Notes: generated from the letters alone by a model not told the origin. 64,000 bases of DNA from Lascolabacillus massiliensis (GCF_001282625.1 NZ_CTEJ01000001.1:1-64000), one strand, 5' to 3'. Numbered from the stretch's first letter, positions 36,992 through 47,725 are shown. A program made the numbers and translations.

Positions 36992-39802
36992 TTACAGATC
37001 TGAGTTAGGCAGCATTACTATTGTCTTTACATTCCCCTGTTTAAGGAAATTAGCTACAAAGTTCTGAATATCAGTTCTGGTAATACTGTTAAGTGTATCC
37101 AGATACTTGGTATGCATATCTTCTCCGTAGAAATATTTGTTGTCTAGAATATTCAGCCAGTATCTGTTTTCCTTCAGGTTTTCGTTGTAACTCTTGTTCA
37201 TATACTCTTTAACCTTTGAGAAATCTGATTCACGTGGACCGTTTGTTGCAATATTCTCCAGTTCATCCAGAACTATCTTATTCAGATGTCTCATTCTATC
37301 AGTATCAGGGTCTGTGTCAAATGTGATTTGGAGCATTGATTGGCCTTCAGGATATCTTGATATAGAGCCTCCAGAATAAACACCATATGTGCCACCCTCT
37401 TCTTCTCTGATTTTCTCAGTATATACAATATCCAGGATCTGATCAAACATACTCATCAGGATCTGATTCTGCATGTCTCTTTTTAAGTTACCTGTAATAC
37501 TATTAAAAACAGAAGCTTTCGGGTTAAGCATTTCACGACGGAAAATATTCTCAGAATTACCCTCTACGAAATTCATAGGTACTTTAACAAAATCAGCTTT
37601 TTCTGATTTGGCAGGTAATGAGGCCAGATAACGTTCAATAACAGGTCTTACCTCATCCTCATTAATATTTCCAACAAGTGTAAATGTAAAACTACCCGGA
37701 TTACTGAACAACTGTTTGTACATTTCCATCATACGATCATAGTCCAGTTTCTGAAGATCCTCTGTCTTAATTCTTTGTACAAGTGGGTTATTACCATATA
37801 TAGCAGCGTTAATTGAGTCACTGAATGCAACCATTGGTTCCGCTTCCTGATTTCTCAACTGTGTTTCCATGCGCTGGATGTATGACTGATATGCATCCTG
37901 ATCTTTGCGTGGACTGGTAAAATATAGATATACCAACTGGATCATCGTCTCAAAATCCTTAATAGAAGAAGATCCGTTGAAATCCTGAGTGGTTAGACTA
38001 ACAGATGGACGTGCAGAAGCTGTTTTACCGGCAAGAACTTTTGGCAAGTCGGTAGCACTAAAATTGCCCACGCCTCCAAGTGTTGAAACAGCACTCAGTA
38101 CTTTACTGTTTACAGGATCTTTTTCGGCAAAGTGAGAATATCCACCAGCACTGGTTCCAGTTAGCAGTATTTCGTCATTCTTGAAATCTGTATTTTTCAG
38201 GATAACCTTTATACCATTTTCCAGTGTCCAAACAGTTGCACCCAGCTCTTCATCTTTTTCAGTTGAGACTATTTTGCCTGGCTCAGGAATATTTGATACA
38301 AGAGGTTCATCAATAACATCTCCAACATATGCTTCTATTGTCTCAGCCTTAACTGAAGTCAATACACTGTTAAGTTCCTCCTTGGTTGGATATACTAGTC
38401 CCTCTTTCTTTGGTCCTGTAATTGCAACTACAATATTATCATCACTAATAAGCTGCTTTATTGTCATGTTGATAGCTTCAACAGGAATATTTGGAGCTAC
38501 AGCCTGTAAAAACTGGTATTCAAACTCAATACCAGGTATTGGTTCTCCGTCAACAAAAGCCATTACATACTCTTCCGAGTATCTTGAATTTCTTTGTTTG
38601 TCCCTGTTATTGTAAGAATCCTCAACGCTTTTAAGTATGTTAGTTCTTGCAATGTCATACTCAGCAGCTGTAAATCCATGCTGCCTTGCTCTTTCTGTTT
38701 CACGAATCATTGCAGCTAATGCCTCTTTTATCTTGTCTTCCGAGCTGCCAGCAACAACAGTCCATGCATCTTTTGTTTTTGCTACAAAGAAATCTCCATC
38801 ATATGCATAAGCAGAAGTAAATGGTGCATCCGGTTTTTGTAAGATCTCAGAGAAACGCTGATTCATCATAGATGCAGCAGCATTCATAATGTACTGAGTA
38901 AGATATCCTGCCTGGGTATTTTTTAGTTCATCCGGCATCGGATCATGCTTATAGAACATCATGATACTTGTATTGCGAGCCTCATTGTCTGTAGCCAGTG
39001 CAAAAATAGGTTCCTTATTATCAGGAACAGGATAATATTCTCTTTCAGCAACCTCTTCATCAAGTTTTATAGGTGAGAACAGATCAATTATCTTCTTTTC
39101 CATCTCATCAACATCGAAGTCACCTACAACAATTATACCCTGAAGGTCTGGTCTGTACCATTTGTGATAGTAAGCTCTGATCTCTTCAGGCTTGAAATTA
39201 TTAATAACATCAATACTGCCTATAGGCATTCTTTTAGCATACTTACTGCCCGGGAACATTTCAGGAAGCAGCTGATCCCATAAACGCTGCTGCGCACCGC
39301 CACGTGTACGCCACTCTTCACGAATTACACCACGCTCACTTTCCAGCTCTTCCTCCTCAAGTGCGATGGCATTTGCCCAGTCATGCAATACCAGTAATGC
39401 AGAATCCATAAGATTCCTGTTTGTGGTTGGTATGTCAGTTAAAAAGTAGACCGTCTCATCAAATGAGGTGTATGCATTGATATTGGTGCCAAATTTGATT
39501 CCATTGTCCTGCAGGTAGTTAAGCATCGATTTGCCGGGAAAGTTTTCAGTTCCGTTAAATGCCATATGCTCAAGAAAATGAGCTAATCCTGCCTGATTAT
39601 CTTCCTCCTGCATAGATCCTACTTTCTGAGCAATATAGAAGTCTGCTCTGTTCTCAGGCTGTCCGTTGTGACGGACATAATAGGTCAATCCGTTTTCCAG
39701 CTTACCTGTACGTACGTTTGGATCTACAGGCAGAGTGGGGTTTTGTTGTGCTAAAGTGACCATTGAGGTAACTAAAAGCAACAGTGTTAAAAATTTTTTC
39801 AT
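36992..39802 (-). CDS. M16 family metallopeptidase, exported
   Basis: 936 residues: a signal peptide (about 1-20) and two M16 (pitrilysin-like) halves. The zinc motif HFLEH in GLAHFLEHMAFNG (near residue 77) with the distal Glu in ELESERGVIREEW is intact, so the N-terminal half is active; the C-terminal half (from about 530) lacks a second HxxEH and is the usual non-catalytic partner. Predicted periplasmic protease of peptides. Monocistronic; opposite to nupG with the terminator between. Confidence 0.92.
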   Translation of the reverse strand: MKKFLTLLLLVTSMVTLAQQNPTLPVDPNVRTGKLENGLTYYVRHNGQPENRADFYIAQKVGSMQEEDNQAGLAHFLEHMAFNGTENFPGKSMLNYLQDNGIKFGTNINAYTSFDETVYFLTDIPTTNRNLMDSALLVLHDWANAIALEEEELESERGVIREEWRTRGGAQQRLWDQLLPEMFPGSKYAKRMPIGSIDVINNFKPEEIRAYYHKWYRPDLQGIIVVGDFDVDEMEKKIIDLFSPIKLDEEVAEREYYPVPDNKEPIFALATDNEARNTSIMMFYKHDPMPDELKNTQAGYLTQYIMNAAASMMNQRFSEILQKPDAPFTSAYAYDGDFFVAKTKDAWTVVAGSSEDKIKEALAAMIRETERARQHGFTAAEYDIARTNILKSVEDSYNNRDKQRNSRYSEEYVMAFVDGEPIPGIEFEYQFLQAVAPNIPVEAINMTIKQLISDDNIVVAITGPKKEGLVYPTKEELNSVLTSVKAETIEAYVGDVIDEPLVSNIPEPGKIVSTEKDEELGATVWTLENGIKVILKNTDFKNDEILLTGTSAGGYSHFAEKDPVNSKVLSAVSTLGGVGNFSATDLPKVLAGKTASARPSVSLTTQDFNGSSSIKDFETMIQLVYLYFTSPRKDQDAYQSYIQRMETQLRNQEAEPMVAFSDSINAAIYGNNPLVQRIKTEDLQKLDYDRMMEMYKQLFSNPGSFTFTLVGNINEDEVRPVIERYLASLPAKSEKADFVKVPMNFVEGNSENIFRREMLNPKASVFNSITGNLKRDMQNQILMSMFDQILDIVYTEKIREEEGGTYGVYSGGSISRYPEGQSMLQITFDTDPDTDRMRHLNKIVLDELENIATNGPRESDFSKVKEYMNKSYNENLKENRYWLNILDNKYFYGEDMHTKYLDTLNSITRTDIQNFVANFLKQGNVKTIVMLPNSDL

Positions 39803-39847
39803 ACTTCGATTTTATAAATTTTTATCGGTACTATTTTTTATTGTAAT

Positions 39848-40714
39848 TTAAATCCTATCCAAGACCGTACGTATAAGATCCTCCATTGAACCTTTATAGT
39901 CAGTATTAGAGTCCAGGGCTACACGATTAGCGATAATTGTGCAAACAGTCATAGCTTTATGACCCATTAGTTTGGAGAGTCCTGCTATTGCCGAACTTTC
40001 CATCTCATAGTTGGTTATTGAGTAATCATTAAAACGGAATGATTCAATTTTTGAATTTAAATCAGGATCTGCTAATGGCAGCCTTACATATCTTCCCTGA
40101 GGGCCATAAAACCCTGTGGCAGAGATTGTAACACCGCGGATCATATCAAATCCTATTCTGTCAACGAGCTCTTCATCAGCACTCACAACATAGGGGAGGC
40201 AATGGAAAGGCGACCATTTTACATGTTTCTGGAAAGCCTCTTCAAACTCCTGTTCCCTTATATTTTTAGAGTTATCATAGAAGTGAATTAACCCATCAAA
40301 CCCGATTGATTTTTCTGAAACAACGTAAGAGCCTACCGGGCAATGTGGCTGCATGCCTCCGGAAGTTCCAATACGAACCATGGTAAGTTGTTTGAACTCA
40401 TCCTTAACTGTTCTTGTCTTGAAATCAATATTTGCAAGAGCATCCAGTTCGGTAACCACTATATCAATGTTATCTGTTCCAATACCATGTGAAAGAGCAG
40501 TAATACGCTTTCCTTTATAAGTACCGGTAACAGTGTGAAATTCGCGACTCTGCACGTCGCATTCAATCGTGTCAAAAAATGATGCTGTCATAGTAACACG
40601 ATCAGGGTCTCCCATCATTACGATCTTGTCAGATAGCTGATCTGGTGTAATGTGCAGGTGAAAAGCACTTCCATCGGAGTTTATAATTAACTCCGATTCA
40701 GGTATTATTCTCAT
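39848..40714 (-). CDS. Nucleoside phosphorylase (PNP/UDP family)
   Basis: 288 residues from the ATG at 40714; an earlier Met at 40759 would overlap floA. The domain is PNP_UDP_1: MGDPDRVTM, GTSGGMQPHCPVGSYVVS, SATGFYGPQGR and the MESSAIAGLSKLMGH region, which is uridine phosphorylase-like. It splits nucleosides with phosphate to base plus (deoxy)ribose-1-phosphate. Whether uridine or a purine nucleoside is preferred cannot be read. Last gene of the TPR-PD40, NfeD, FloA operon, 7 bp after floA. Confidence 0.87.
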   Translation of the reverse strand: MRIIPESELIINSDGSAFHLHITPDQLSDKIVMMGDPDRVTMTASFFDTIECDVQSREFHTVTGTYKGKRITALSHGIGTDNIDIVVTELDALANIDFKTRTVKDEFKQLTMVRIGTSGGMQPHCPVGSYVVSEKSIGFDGLIHFYDNSKNIREQEFEEAFQKHVKWSPFHCLPYVVSADEELVDRIGFDMIRGVTISATGFYGPQGRYVRLPLADPDLNSKIESFRFNDYSITNYEMESSAIAGLSKLMGHKAMTVCTIIANRVALDSNTDYKGSMEDLIRTVLDRI

Positions 40715-40721
40715 ATCTCTA

Positions 40722-41708
40722 TTATTTTTTATTCCCACTTCCACTTTGAGGCTTCGCAATAGAATCCCTCATCTCTGTATCTGCCTGAATGTTTTCCATC
40801 CGGTAATAATCCATAATGCCAAGATTACCATTTCGGAATGCCTCAGCCATTGCAATAGGAACCTCTGCTTCTGCTTCAATAACTTTTGCACGTGCCTCCT
40901 GTGCTTTTGCTTTCATCTCCTGTTCAAGAGCTATTGCCATTGCACGACGTTCTTCAGCACGTGCCTGTGCAATATTTTTGTCAGCCTGGGCCTGATCCAT
41001 TTGCAGAACAGCACCTATATTTTTGCCTATATCAATATCAGCAATATCAATTGAAAGAATTTCAAAAGCTGTACCGGCATCGAGACCTTTCTTCAGAACC
41101 AGCTTGGATATTGAGTCGGGGTTCTCTAATACCGATTTATGTGAAACTGCTGAACCGATTGATGAAACGATACCTTCACCAACACGGGCAAGAATAGTCT
41201 CCTCACCAGCACCACCAACAAGCTGTTTAATATTGGCGCGAACAGTAACACGTGCTTTGGCTATCAGCTGAATACCGTCAATAGCAACAGCCGATACTGG
41301 AGGTGTATCAATAACTTTTGGATTTACAGACATCCTTACCGCTTCTAGTACATCACGCCCTGCAAGGTCTATGGCTGTGGCCATCTGAAATGTAAGATCG
41401 ATATTTGCCTTGGATGCTGAAACTAATGCATGCACAACTTTCTCGACATGCCCCCCGGCAAGGTAGTGAGCTTCTAAATTGTCACGAGTGACACTTTTTA
41501 ATCCTGCCTTATGAGCCTCAATCATCGCATATACTATCGTATGAGGCGGAACCCGGCGAAGACGCATCAGGAACAATTGTACAAGAGATATGCGTACTCC
41601 TGCAGAAAGTGCGTTTATCCATAGGAAGAAAGGCACATAGTGAAAGAATATCATCAAAAAGATGATAATTACCGCTATGGTAATGATTATTGGTATAGAA
41701 AATTCCAT
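40722..41708 (-). CDS. floA: Flotillin-like protein FloA
   Basis: 328 residues. Membrane-inserting N-terminal hairpin (about 4-45), an SPFH-like domain ([40 protein letters not shown]) and a C-terminal helical region rich in Ala/Glu repeats ([21 protein letters not shown]). FloA organises lipid microdomains in other bacteria. Partner of the NfeD protein next to it, as is usual in floA-nfeD pairs. Confidence 0.92.
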   Translation of the reverse strand: MEFSIPIIITIAVIIIFLMIFFHYVPFFLWINALSAGVRISLVQLFLMRLRRVPPHTIVYAMIEAHKAGLKSVTRDNLEAHYLAGGHVEKVVHALVSASKANIDLTFQMATAIDLAGRDVLEAVRMSVNPKVIDTPPVSAVAIDGIQLIAKARVTVRANIKQLVGGAGEETILARVGEGIVSSIGSAVSHKSVLENPDSISKLVLKKGLDAGTAFEILSIDIADIDIGKNIGAVLQMDQAQADKNIAQARAEERRAMAIALEQEMKAKAQEARAKVIEAEAEVPIAMAEAFRNGNLGIMDYYRMENIQADTEMRDSIAKPQSGSGNKK

Positions 41709-41733
41709 AATGATATAAATTTTGGAGTGAATA

Positions 41734-42210
41734 TTATTGTTTCCTTTTTACCAGAACGTTGTAAGTCTCTACTTTTACAACCTCTATTTCTGTATCTTCT
41801 TCGATATACTCACCGTCGAAAGATTTTCCTTCAATCTCAACATCGTTAACCAAAACCTTTCCGATTGGATTTAATCTGGAAATTGCAGCACCGGTGTCTC
41901 CTACCGAAATTTTAAGCAGGTTACTGTTGTCAACAGTATCTTCAATATTGGTTTCCAGAGATATCCTACGCAGTGATTTGGATTTTAACAGCCATGCAAA
42001 AGAAGCTCCAAGAGCAATAGCCGAACTGGCAAGCGTAATATTACCGGCAGTACTTCCTATAAACATATAAGAGTAAAATATGCCTCCTATAATAAAAATA
42101 ACACCTGCAATTCCGGCAATACTTATGCCAGGCAGAAGGAATATTTCAATTAGCATGAAAAGTATCCCCAGTACAATCACAGAGATAACAACAATGATGT
42201 GAAGTGTCAT
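41734..42210 (-). CDS. Short NfeD-family membrane protein
   Basis: 158 residues: four hydrophobic helices (about 3-75) and a C-terminal OB-fold (about 95-155) with [27 protein letters not shown] and [18 protein letters not shown]. This is the short NfeD1b type without the ClpP-like protease domain. Overlap and spacing (25 bp to floA, 11 bp after the TPR-PD40 gene) make it part of the same operon; it anchors FloA function in relatives. Confidence 0.88.
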   Translation of the reverse strand: MTLHIIVVISVIVLGILFMLIEIFLLPGISIAGIAGVIFIIGGIFYSYMFIGSTAGNITLASSAIALGASFAWLLKSKSLRRISLETNIEDTVDNSNLLKISVGDTGAAISRLNPIGKVLVNDVEIEGKSFDGEYIEEDTEIEVVKVETYNVLVKRKQ

Positions 42211-42221
42211 GTCAGGTTTAT

Positions 42222-43652
42222 TTAGTTAAAATTATTACGTATTTCATCGTTCCTTGCCTGAATTTTTAGTCTCTCTATCTCTTTATAGAGATCATCAGCC
42301 TGCTTTTCAAGATTTAATATTGCTGCTCTCAGGTTACTATCTGTAGAGCTGCTGTTGGCAAACTGATCGCGTTTACTGCTCAAATCAGCTTTTAATTCTT
42401 CAAGCTGTTTACTTAATCCAAGTGCCTGAGAAAATATAGATCGGGCATTACTGCTTTTAAAATCAGAGAGAGTATAATATGTAATCCTGTCATTAATTAC
42501 AAATTCAAAGTCCCCCTTCACTCCCTCATCTGATACAGAAACCTCTTTTGCCAGTGCAATTACAGAACTGTAATCTATTCCTTCTCTCCAGCTGTCGGCT
42601 ATTGATGATATTATTGCACGTTTTGCCATATAAGAGATATCATCGTTTTCCAAAAGAGTAACCCTCTCATTTGGAATATAGGTATATATACATACAGAGT
42701 CTTCTGACTGATATCTGTCCGAAGCAAACCATCCCACACCCTTCTCTTCATCAATTACAAGCAGGTAATCATTGAAAGGAGAGTTAAAAGGCATATTGAG
42801 CTGATTAGGCGTCAGGTATGTGTCTGTATTGAGATTATATCTTGTAGCATAGATATCATAACCACCATAAGAGTTATGACCTGTAGAAGCAAAATAAATC
42901 GTAAGTCCATCACTCATCACAAAAGGATAATCCTGATTGCCTGAATCATTAATCGATTCCGGCAACGACTTTTCATTGCCAAATGAGTCGAGTAGTTTCT
43001 CCATTGTATAAAGATTGGAATTAGATCCATTTCCTCCTTTTGAGTAGTAAATCTTTTCCTTTCTCTCATTCATATAGAGTGTCTTTCCTCCATTTTGCTG
43101 TCCTTCGAAGAAATCGTCGGCCATCAGCAAAGATCCCGATGAGCTGCTTAGATTGTAAGCAGATAAAAACTCAGCCTTGGGAACAACTATACTGTCAATT
43201 ATCTGTACATCTTCAGTGCGGCTTACATACCTCTTAAGCCTGTCGGCATCTTCACGAGCCTGCTCAAGTTTTTTAAGCGCTTCGTTATTTCTGCGGTTTG
43301 CACGCTGATATTTGTCGAACTCCTTTTCTGCTTCATCAAAGCGATACAATTTTGAATACAATTCACCAAGTGCCAGATATGCTTCGGGTATCTTTTTTTC
43401 TGATGCATATTTAAGGTATTGTTCAGCTTCAACAAGGCGACCGGTTTTATACAGACTGACACCCAGCCACTGATTTAGTGGAGCGTCCTTTGGATTTTCA
43501 TTATACTCGGATCTTAACAGAGGCAGTGCATCTGCATAACGGCCATCGAGATACCAGCTTTTGGCATCATCAATTGTTTGAGAATGCAGTGATTGGAACA
43601 AAATGACCAATAAGATTGTAAAAACTGTATATTTCAATTTCATGTTGCTCAT
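42222..43652 (-). CDS. Exported TPR and PD40-repeat protein
   Basis: 476 residues. Signal peptide (about 1-27), TPR array (about 30-130), a WD40-like PD40 beta-propeller portion (about 165-330; GGKTLYMNERKEKIYYSK, NQDYPFVMSDGLTIYFASTG, VGWFASDRYQ), then a helical coiled coil (about 400-475). The TPR-plus-PD40 part resembles PorE of the type IX secretion apparatus but the OmpA and CRD parts are absent. A second Met at 43643 is an equally good start. It leads an operon with NfeD and FloA, suggesting an envelope-domain link (inference). Confidence 0.8.
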   Translation of the reverse strand: MSNMKLKYTVFTILLVILFQSLHSQTIDDAKSWYLDGRYADALPLLRSEYNENPKDAPLNQWLGVSLYKTGRLVEAEQYLKYASEKKIPEAYLALGELYSKLYRFDEAEKEFDKYQRANRRNNEALKKLEQAREDADRLKRYVSRTEDVQIIDSIVVPKAEFLSAYNLSSSSGSLLMADDFFEGQQNGGKTLYMNERKEKIYYSKGGNGSNSNLYTMEKLLDSFGNEKSLPESINDSGNQDYPFVMSDGLTIYFASTGHNSYGGYDIYATRYNLNTDTYLTPNQLNMPFNSPFNDYLLVIDEEKGVGWFASDRYQSEDSVCIYTYIPNERVTLLENDDISYMAKRAIISSIADSWREGIDYSSVIALAKEVSVSDEGVKGDFEFVINDRITYYTLSDFKSSNARSIFSQALGLSKQLEELKADLSSKRDQFANSSSTDSNLRAAILNLEKQADDLYKEIERLKIQARNDEIRNNFN

Positions 43653-43672
43653 TATATGAATTCAAAGATAAG

Positions 43673-43680
43673 AAAAAACT
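43673..43680 (-). promoter_or_regulatory. -7 element of the TPR-PD40/nfeD/floA operon
   Basis: Minus-strand TATCTTTG, exact match, 20 bp before the ATG at 43652; no -33 recognised. Confidence 0.4.
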
Positions 43681-43758
43681 CTAAGCAATAATAAAATTAC
43701 TGTTTATAATGATTCTGCATTTCATATGTTAGAGTATCACAGAGTGGGTTAATTCTTT

Positions 43759-43780
43759 TATTGCTCTTATATTGCTCTTA
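43759..43780. repeat. Tandem 11-bp repeat upstream of guaA
   Basis: TATTGCTCTTA occurs twice head to tail (43759-43769, 43770-43780) and a degenerate third copy follows. It lies in the 311-bp gap 43653-43963, which otherwise holds only the two -7 elements and the hairpin at 43856. Confidence 0.6.
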
Positions 43781-43855
43781 CCTACCTCTTATGATCTTCT
43801 TTTACAAAAGGAACTTGTAATATAATGATATGAAGAATTATAATGCAATGTGAGA

Positions 43856-43904
43856 CTGCTTTAAGGGCAATTAATTATCTTATAAAGCAGATTCTTTTTA
43901 TTTC
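43856..43904 (+). terminator. Terminator-like hairpin ahead of guaA
   Basis: CTGCTTTA (43856-43863) pairs with TAAAGCAG (43883-43890), followed by a T-rich tract (ATTCTTTTTATTT). There is no plus-strand gene upstream, so it may shield guaA or end a short RNA. Confidence 0.4.
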
Positions 43905-43929
43905 AAATCAATCAGTTTCATACTTTTCG

Positions 43930-43937
43930 TATCTTTG
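43930..43937 (+). promoter_or_regulatory. guaA -7 element
   Basis: TATCTTTG, exact match to TAnnTTTG, about 27 bp before the ATG. -33 not recognised. Confidence 0.45.
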
Positions 43938-43963
43938 CACTTTCAAACCTCCAAACTATAATT

Positions 43964-45484
43964 ATGCACGAGAAAATAATAATCCTTGATTTCGGATCAC
44001 AGACTACACAGCTTATTGGAAGAAGAGTGAGAGATTTAAGTACATATTGCGAGATTGTACCATATAATAAATTCCCTTTTGAAGATGAAACCGTAAAGGG
44101 TGTAATCCTTTCCGGCAGTCCATTCTCAGTTAATGATCACGATGCTTTTAAGATAGATCTTAAAGATATCAGAGGTAAATATCCAGTACTGGGAATCTGC
44201 TACGGAGCGCAGTTAATGGTTAGTGAATCAGGAGGTGAGGTTTCTCAGCCCGATAGTCGTGAATATGGTCGTGCACACCTGAATATTTTCGAAAGTAATG
44301 ATCCTCTATTCGCGAACCTATCACAAAACAGTGAAGTATGGATGTCTCACGGTGATACAATCGTAAATGCTCCTGAAAACTTCACTCTTACTGCATCAAC
44401 TGAAGATGTAAAGTGGGCAGCTTACAAGATTAACGGAGAAAAAACATGGGGTGTGCAGTTTCATCCTGAAGTGTATCATACTGAACAGGGAACTGCTTTA
44501 CTAAGTAATTTCCTTGATATTTGCGGTATGAATAGGGACTGGACTCCGGCTTCTTTTATTGAATCAACTGTAAGGGAGCTGAAAGAGGAGCTTGGTGACG
44601 ATAAGGTAATACTTGCACTTTCTGGTGGTGTTGACTCTTCTGTCACTGCAGTATTATTGAACAGAGCTATTGGTAAAAACCTTACCTGCGTTTTTGTTGA
44701 CCATGGCCTTTTACGCAAAAATGAATTTGAGACTGTTCTTGATGATTATGAGCATCTTGGATTAAACGTTATTGGTGTTGATGCTAAACAGCATTTCTAT
44801 AAAAAGCTGGAAGGTGTTACTGATCCGGAAGAGAAGAGGAAGATCATAGGGAAAGGGTTTATTGATGTTTTCGAAAGGGAAGCGCATAAGCTTAAAGATA
44901 TAAAATGGCTTGCACAGGGAACAATTTATCCTGATATTATCGAATCTCTTTCAATAACAGGGGTTACAATTAAAAGTCACCACAACGTTGGTGGTCTCCC
45001 GGAAAAGATGAATCTGAAACTTTGTGAACCACTTAAGTTGCTGTTTAAGGATGAGGTACGTAAGATTGGTTTGGAGTTGGGTATGCGACCAGGACTTATT
45101 CATCGTCACCCGTTCCCGGGACCTGGATTGGGTATCAGAATACTTGGTGCAATTACACCAGAAAAGGTTAGAATTGCTCAGGAGGCTGATGATATCTTTA
45201 TCTCCGGACTTCGTGAATATGGGTTATACGATAAAGTGTGGCAGGCAGGTGCTATTTTACTGCCGGTGCAGTCAGTAGGTGTTATGGGTGACGAGCGCAC
45301 TTATGAGAATACTATTGCTCTGCGTTCGGTTACTTCTACTGATGCTATGACTGCCGACTGGTCACGACTGCCTTACGAGTTTCTTGCAAAAGTATCCAAT
45401 GAAATAATTAATAAGGTGCAAGGGGTTAACAGAGTAGTTTTTGATATCTCTTCAAAACCACCTGCAACAATAGAATGGGAGTAA
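43964..45484 (+). CDS. guaA: GMP synthase (glutamine-hydrolysing)
   Basis: XMP to GMP. 506 residues. N-terminal class I glutaminase with the nucleophile Cys in GICYGAQLM and His-Glu in [12 protein letters not shown] pyrophosphatase with the PP loop [10 protein letters not shown]-terminal dimerisation domain ending PPATIEWE. One of several purine genes here. Its 3' end runs 5 bp into the convergent HD-hydrolase gene region without overlap; no terminator seen. Confidence 0.97.
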   Translation: MHEKIIILDFGSQTTQLIGRRVRDLSTYCEIVPYNKFPFEDETVKGVILSGSPFSVNDHDAFKIDLKDIRGKYPVLGICYGAQLMVSESGGEVSQPDSREYGRAHLNIFESNDPLFANLSQNSEVWMSHGDTIVNAPENFTLTASTEDVKWAAYKINGEKTWGVQFHPEVYHTEQGTALLSNFLDICGMNRDWTPASFIESTVRELKEELGDDKVILALSGGVDSSVTAVLLNRAIGKNLTCVFVDHGLLRKNEFETVLDDYEHLGLNVIGVDAKQHFYKKLEGVTDPEEKRKIIGKGFIDVFEREAHKLKDIKWLAQGTIYPDIIESLSITGVTIKSHHNVGGLPEKMNLKLCEPLKLLFKDEVRKIGLELGMRPGLIHRHPFPGPGLGIRILGAITPEKVRIAQEADDIFISGLREYGLYDKVWQAGAILLPVQSVGVMGDERTYENTIALRSVTSTDAMTADWSRLPYEFLAKVSNEIINKVQGVNRVVFDISSKPPATIEWE

Positions 45485-45489
45485 GTTGA

Positions 45490-47574
45490 TTAGTTCTCAG
45501 GAACTTTAAGCTCAGGGTATGCAATCCTTGAGTGATAGATAGTCATTAACTTGTCAACAAACACATTCTTAACTGTCTGAATATCTCTGAAAGTGATAGG
45601 AGCTAACTTGAGATATCCCTCATTTACCTGTGAGTCTATAATTTTATCTACCAGCTCGCGTAAAGTCTTTTCGGTATATTCAGGCAGACTTCTTGATGAG
45701 GCTTCAACTGCATCAGCCATCATCATAATAGCTGTTTCTTTTGTAAATGGATTTGGACCGGGATAGCGGAATGATGCTTCATTAACCTCTTTGCCCGGGT
45801 TTGCATTTTTCCAGGATATGTAAAAATATTTTGGCATGCTGGTACCATGGTGCGTCTCGATAAAATCAATAATCTGCTGAGGCATATTATATTTCTGTGC
45901 AATCTTCACACCATCTTTTACATGATTAATGATAATACGTGCACTTTCTTCAAATGGTAATCCTGCATGCGGATTCATACCTGGTGTCTGGTTTTCTGTG
46001 AAGAAAGCAGGATTGACCATCTTTCCAATATCATGATACAATGCTCCTGTTCTGATTAAAGATGCATTGGCACCCAGTTTTGCAGCTGCAGCCATACCAA
46101 GGTTTGAAACCTGCAACGAGTGCTGGAAAGTTCCGGGTGCTTTTTCTGAAAGCTCTTTGAGTAGTGGTTTGTTTATATTTGAGAGCTCCACGAGAGTTAC
46201 TCCTGAAATAAAACCGAAGGATTTTTCTACCAGGTAAACCAACGAATAGGAGAACATTATAAATATGAAATTAATCAGGAAATAGATAAACATAACCCAT
46301 TCCAGATCGGTAACATTACCCTCGTTGTACATGATTAGTCCTACATATACAGCACTGTACGTAAATAGTATGAAGAATGAGCTTCTTATTAGCTGAGAAC
46401 GCTCAGACAGCTCCTTCAGCATAAATATAGAAACCATTGTAGCCGATATCTCAAGAACAACAAATTCAAAAGAGTAGGGTACCATCAATGCACTAAGTAT
46501 GATAGTAACTAAACTTGCAAAAAGTGCAGTTCGGGAATCAATGAATGTGCGTATAAGTATAGTTAATATTGTATATGGTATAATATATACACTGAAAAGA
46601 TCAAATCGTACAGTCAATGCTGTTAGTGCTACAAATATAAATATCAGCAATAGCATAAAAACAACATGTTTCCTGTTTCTGTACTCAGATGGTCTGAAGT
46701 AGAGCAGATACATATAGAAAGATAGAAACATGAAAAGTACAAGAATAAACTGACCTATTACTCTCCATGTGCCCTTGGCGGCACCTCCGCTTCTTTCTTC
46801 TGAAACCTGCCTTAATGAAGAGAGAATATTAAATGTACGTGAGTCTACAATTTCCCCCTGATCAATAATCCTCTGTCCCTGCTGTACCATACCTCTGCTG
46901 ATGTCAACCTGCTGAACAAACTCCTCTCTGGCTTTTTCGGATGTTTCTGCATCGTAGATTATATTCTCCTGAATATATTCATTTATATTGGCCGCTTTCA
47001 GTATGTTGTCATAAATACCCTCGGGTGTTTCATTAAGCACACTCTCATAGGCAGAGCGTATTGTGAAAAAAGTACTGGCGCTCCTCGACTCAGCTACATT
47101 TCCTTTTTTTAATCTCAGGGCTCCAGTTCTGGATGCTGTAATACGGTCGTAATCCTCAGAGCGCATAATTCCATTATCGTAGATCTCGTTCAGTCTTTTG
47201 CGAATATATATTTTATATTCGGGAGGAAGCTCTGAAAGGCGTTTGTCTAAATTCACGTCAGCATCAAAATTGGCAAGTGCATTAACTTTTACGCTCTCGT
47301 TGATTACAAAATAGGGTTCGTAAAATTGCAGTATGCTGTCTTGCTCAATCTTTAACTGATCAGCTGGTTTATATATCGGAAAATCGAAAGGTGCAGTCAG
47401 TAAGCCATACTGCCATGGCCTGCCCTCAGTAAATGTATAGTTGAAGCTTCCCTGACGAGGGAATATATATGTTATTATGAGTATAGCAATTACAAAAACC
47501 AATGGTACGAATACTCTGGTTTTTATTCTGACTTTCTTTTTAGATGTCTTCTGGGGTGTAGAGTTCATATTCAC
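45490..47574 (-). CDS. PgpH/YqfF-type membrane HD phosphohydrolase
   Basis: 694 residues. A short cytosolic N-tail, one membrane helix (about 22-40), an extracytoplasmic 7TMR-HDED region (about 50-270), seven membrane helices (about 275-465), and a C-terminal cytosolic HD domain (about 480-690) with HD in ALYHDIGKMVNPAFF and later HHGT and AIMMMADAVEA. PgpH degrades c-di-AMP, so this is a likely c-di-AMP phosphodiesterase. The 159-bp gap to waaA contains a predicted promoter and hairpin. Confidence 0.9.
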   Translation of the reverse strand: MNMNSTPQKTSKKKVRIKTRVFVPLVFVIAILIITYIFPRQGSFNYTFTEGRPWQYGLLTAPFDFPIYKPADQLKIEQDSILQFYEPYFVINESVKVNALANFDADVNLDKRLSELPPEYKIYIRKRLNEIYDNGIMRSEDYDRITASRTGALRLKKGNVAESRSASTFFTIRSAYESVLNETPEGIYDNILKAANINEYIQENIIYDAETSEKAREEFVQQVDISRGMVQQGQRIIDQGEIVDSRTFNILSSLRQVSEERSGGAAKGTWRVIGQFILVLFMFLSFYMYLLYFRPSEYRNRKHVVFMLLLIFIFVALTALTVRFDLFSVYIIPYTILTILIRTFIDSRTALFASLVTIILSALMVPYSFEFVVLEISATMVSIFMLKELSERSQLIRSSFFILFTYSAVYVGLIMYNEGNVTDLEWVMFIYFLINFIFIMFSYSLVYLVEKSFGFISGVTLVELSNINKPLLKELSEKAPGTFQHSLQVSNLGMAAAAKLGANASLIRTGALYHDIGKMVNPAFFTENQTPGMNPHAGLPFEESARIIINHVKDGVKIAQKYNMPQQIIDFIETHHGTSMPKYFYISWKNANPGKEVNEASFRYPGPNPFTKETAIMMMADAVEASSRSLPEYTEKTLRELVDKIIDSQVNEGYLKLAPITFRDIQTVKNVFVDKLMTIYHSRIAYPELKVPEN

Positions 47575-47645
47575 TATGTTAACCTCCTGATTTGTTAATA
47601 GAACAACTTTATAATGAAATTGTTTTATTATTTATTTTGCTTATA

Positions 47646-47667
47646 ATAACTGTTTATAAGCAGTTAT
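47646..47667 (-). other. Hairpin in the leader of the HD hydrolase
   Basis: ATAACTG (47646-47652) with CAGTTAT (47661-47667), an 8-nt loop, no T-tract on minus. It sits between a possible promoter at 47726 and the ATG at 47574, so a regulatory leader is possible but not shown. Confidence 0.25.
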
Positions 47668-47725
47668 ACATCTTATGCAATTCCACAACTTAATTATAAT
47701 TGATCGGTATAGAATATAAAAATAA

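Noticed and set aside
43653-43963. Purine-type riboswitch or tRNA ahead of guaA
   Set aside because: No purine-riboswitch core (paired loops) or cloverleaf was found; only a simple hairpin and direct repeats.
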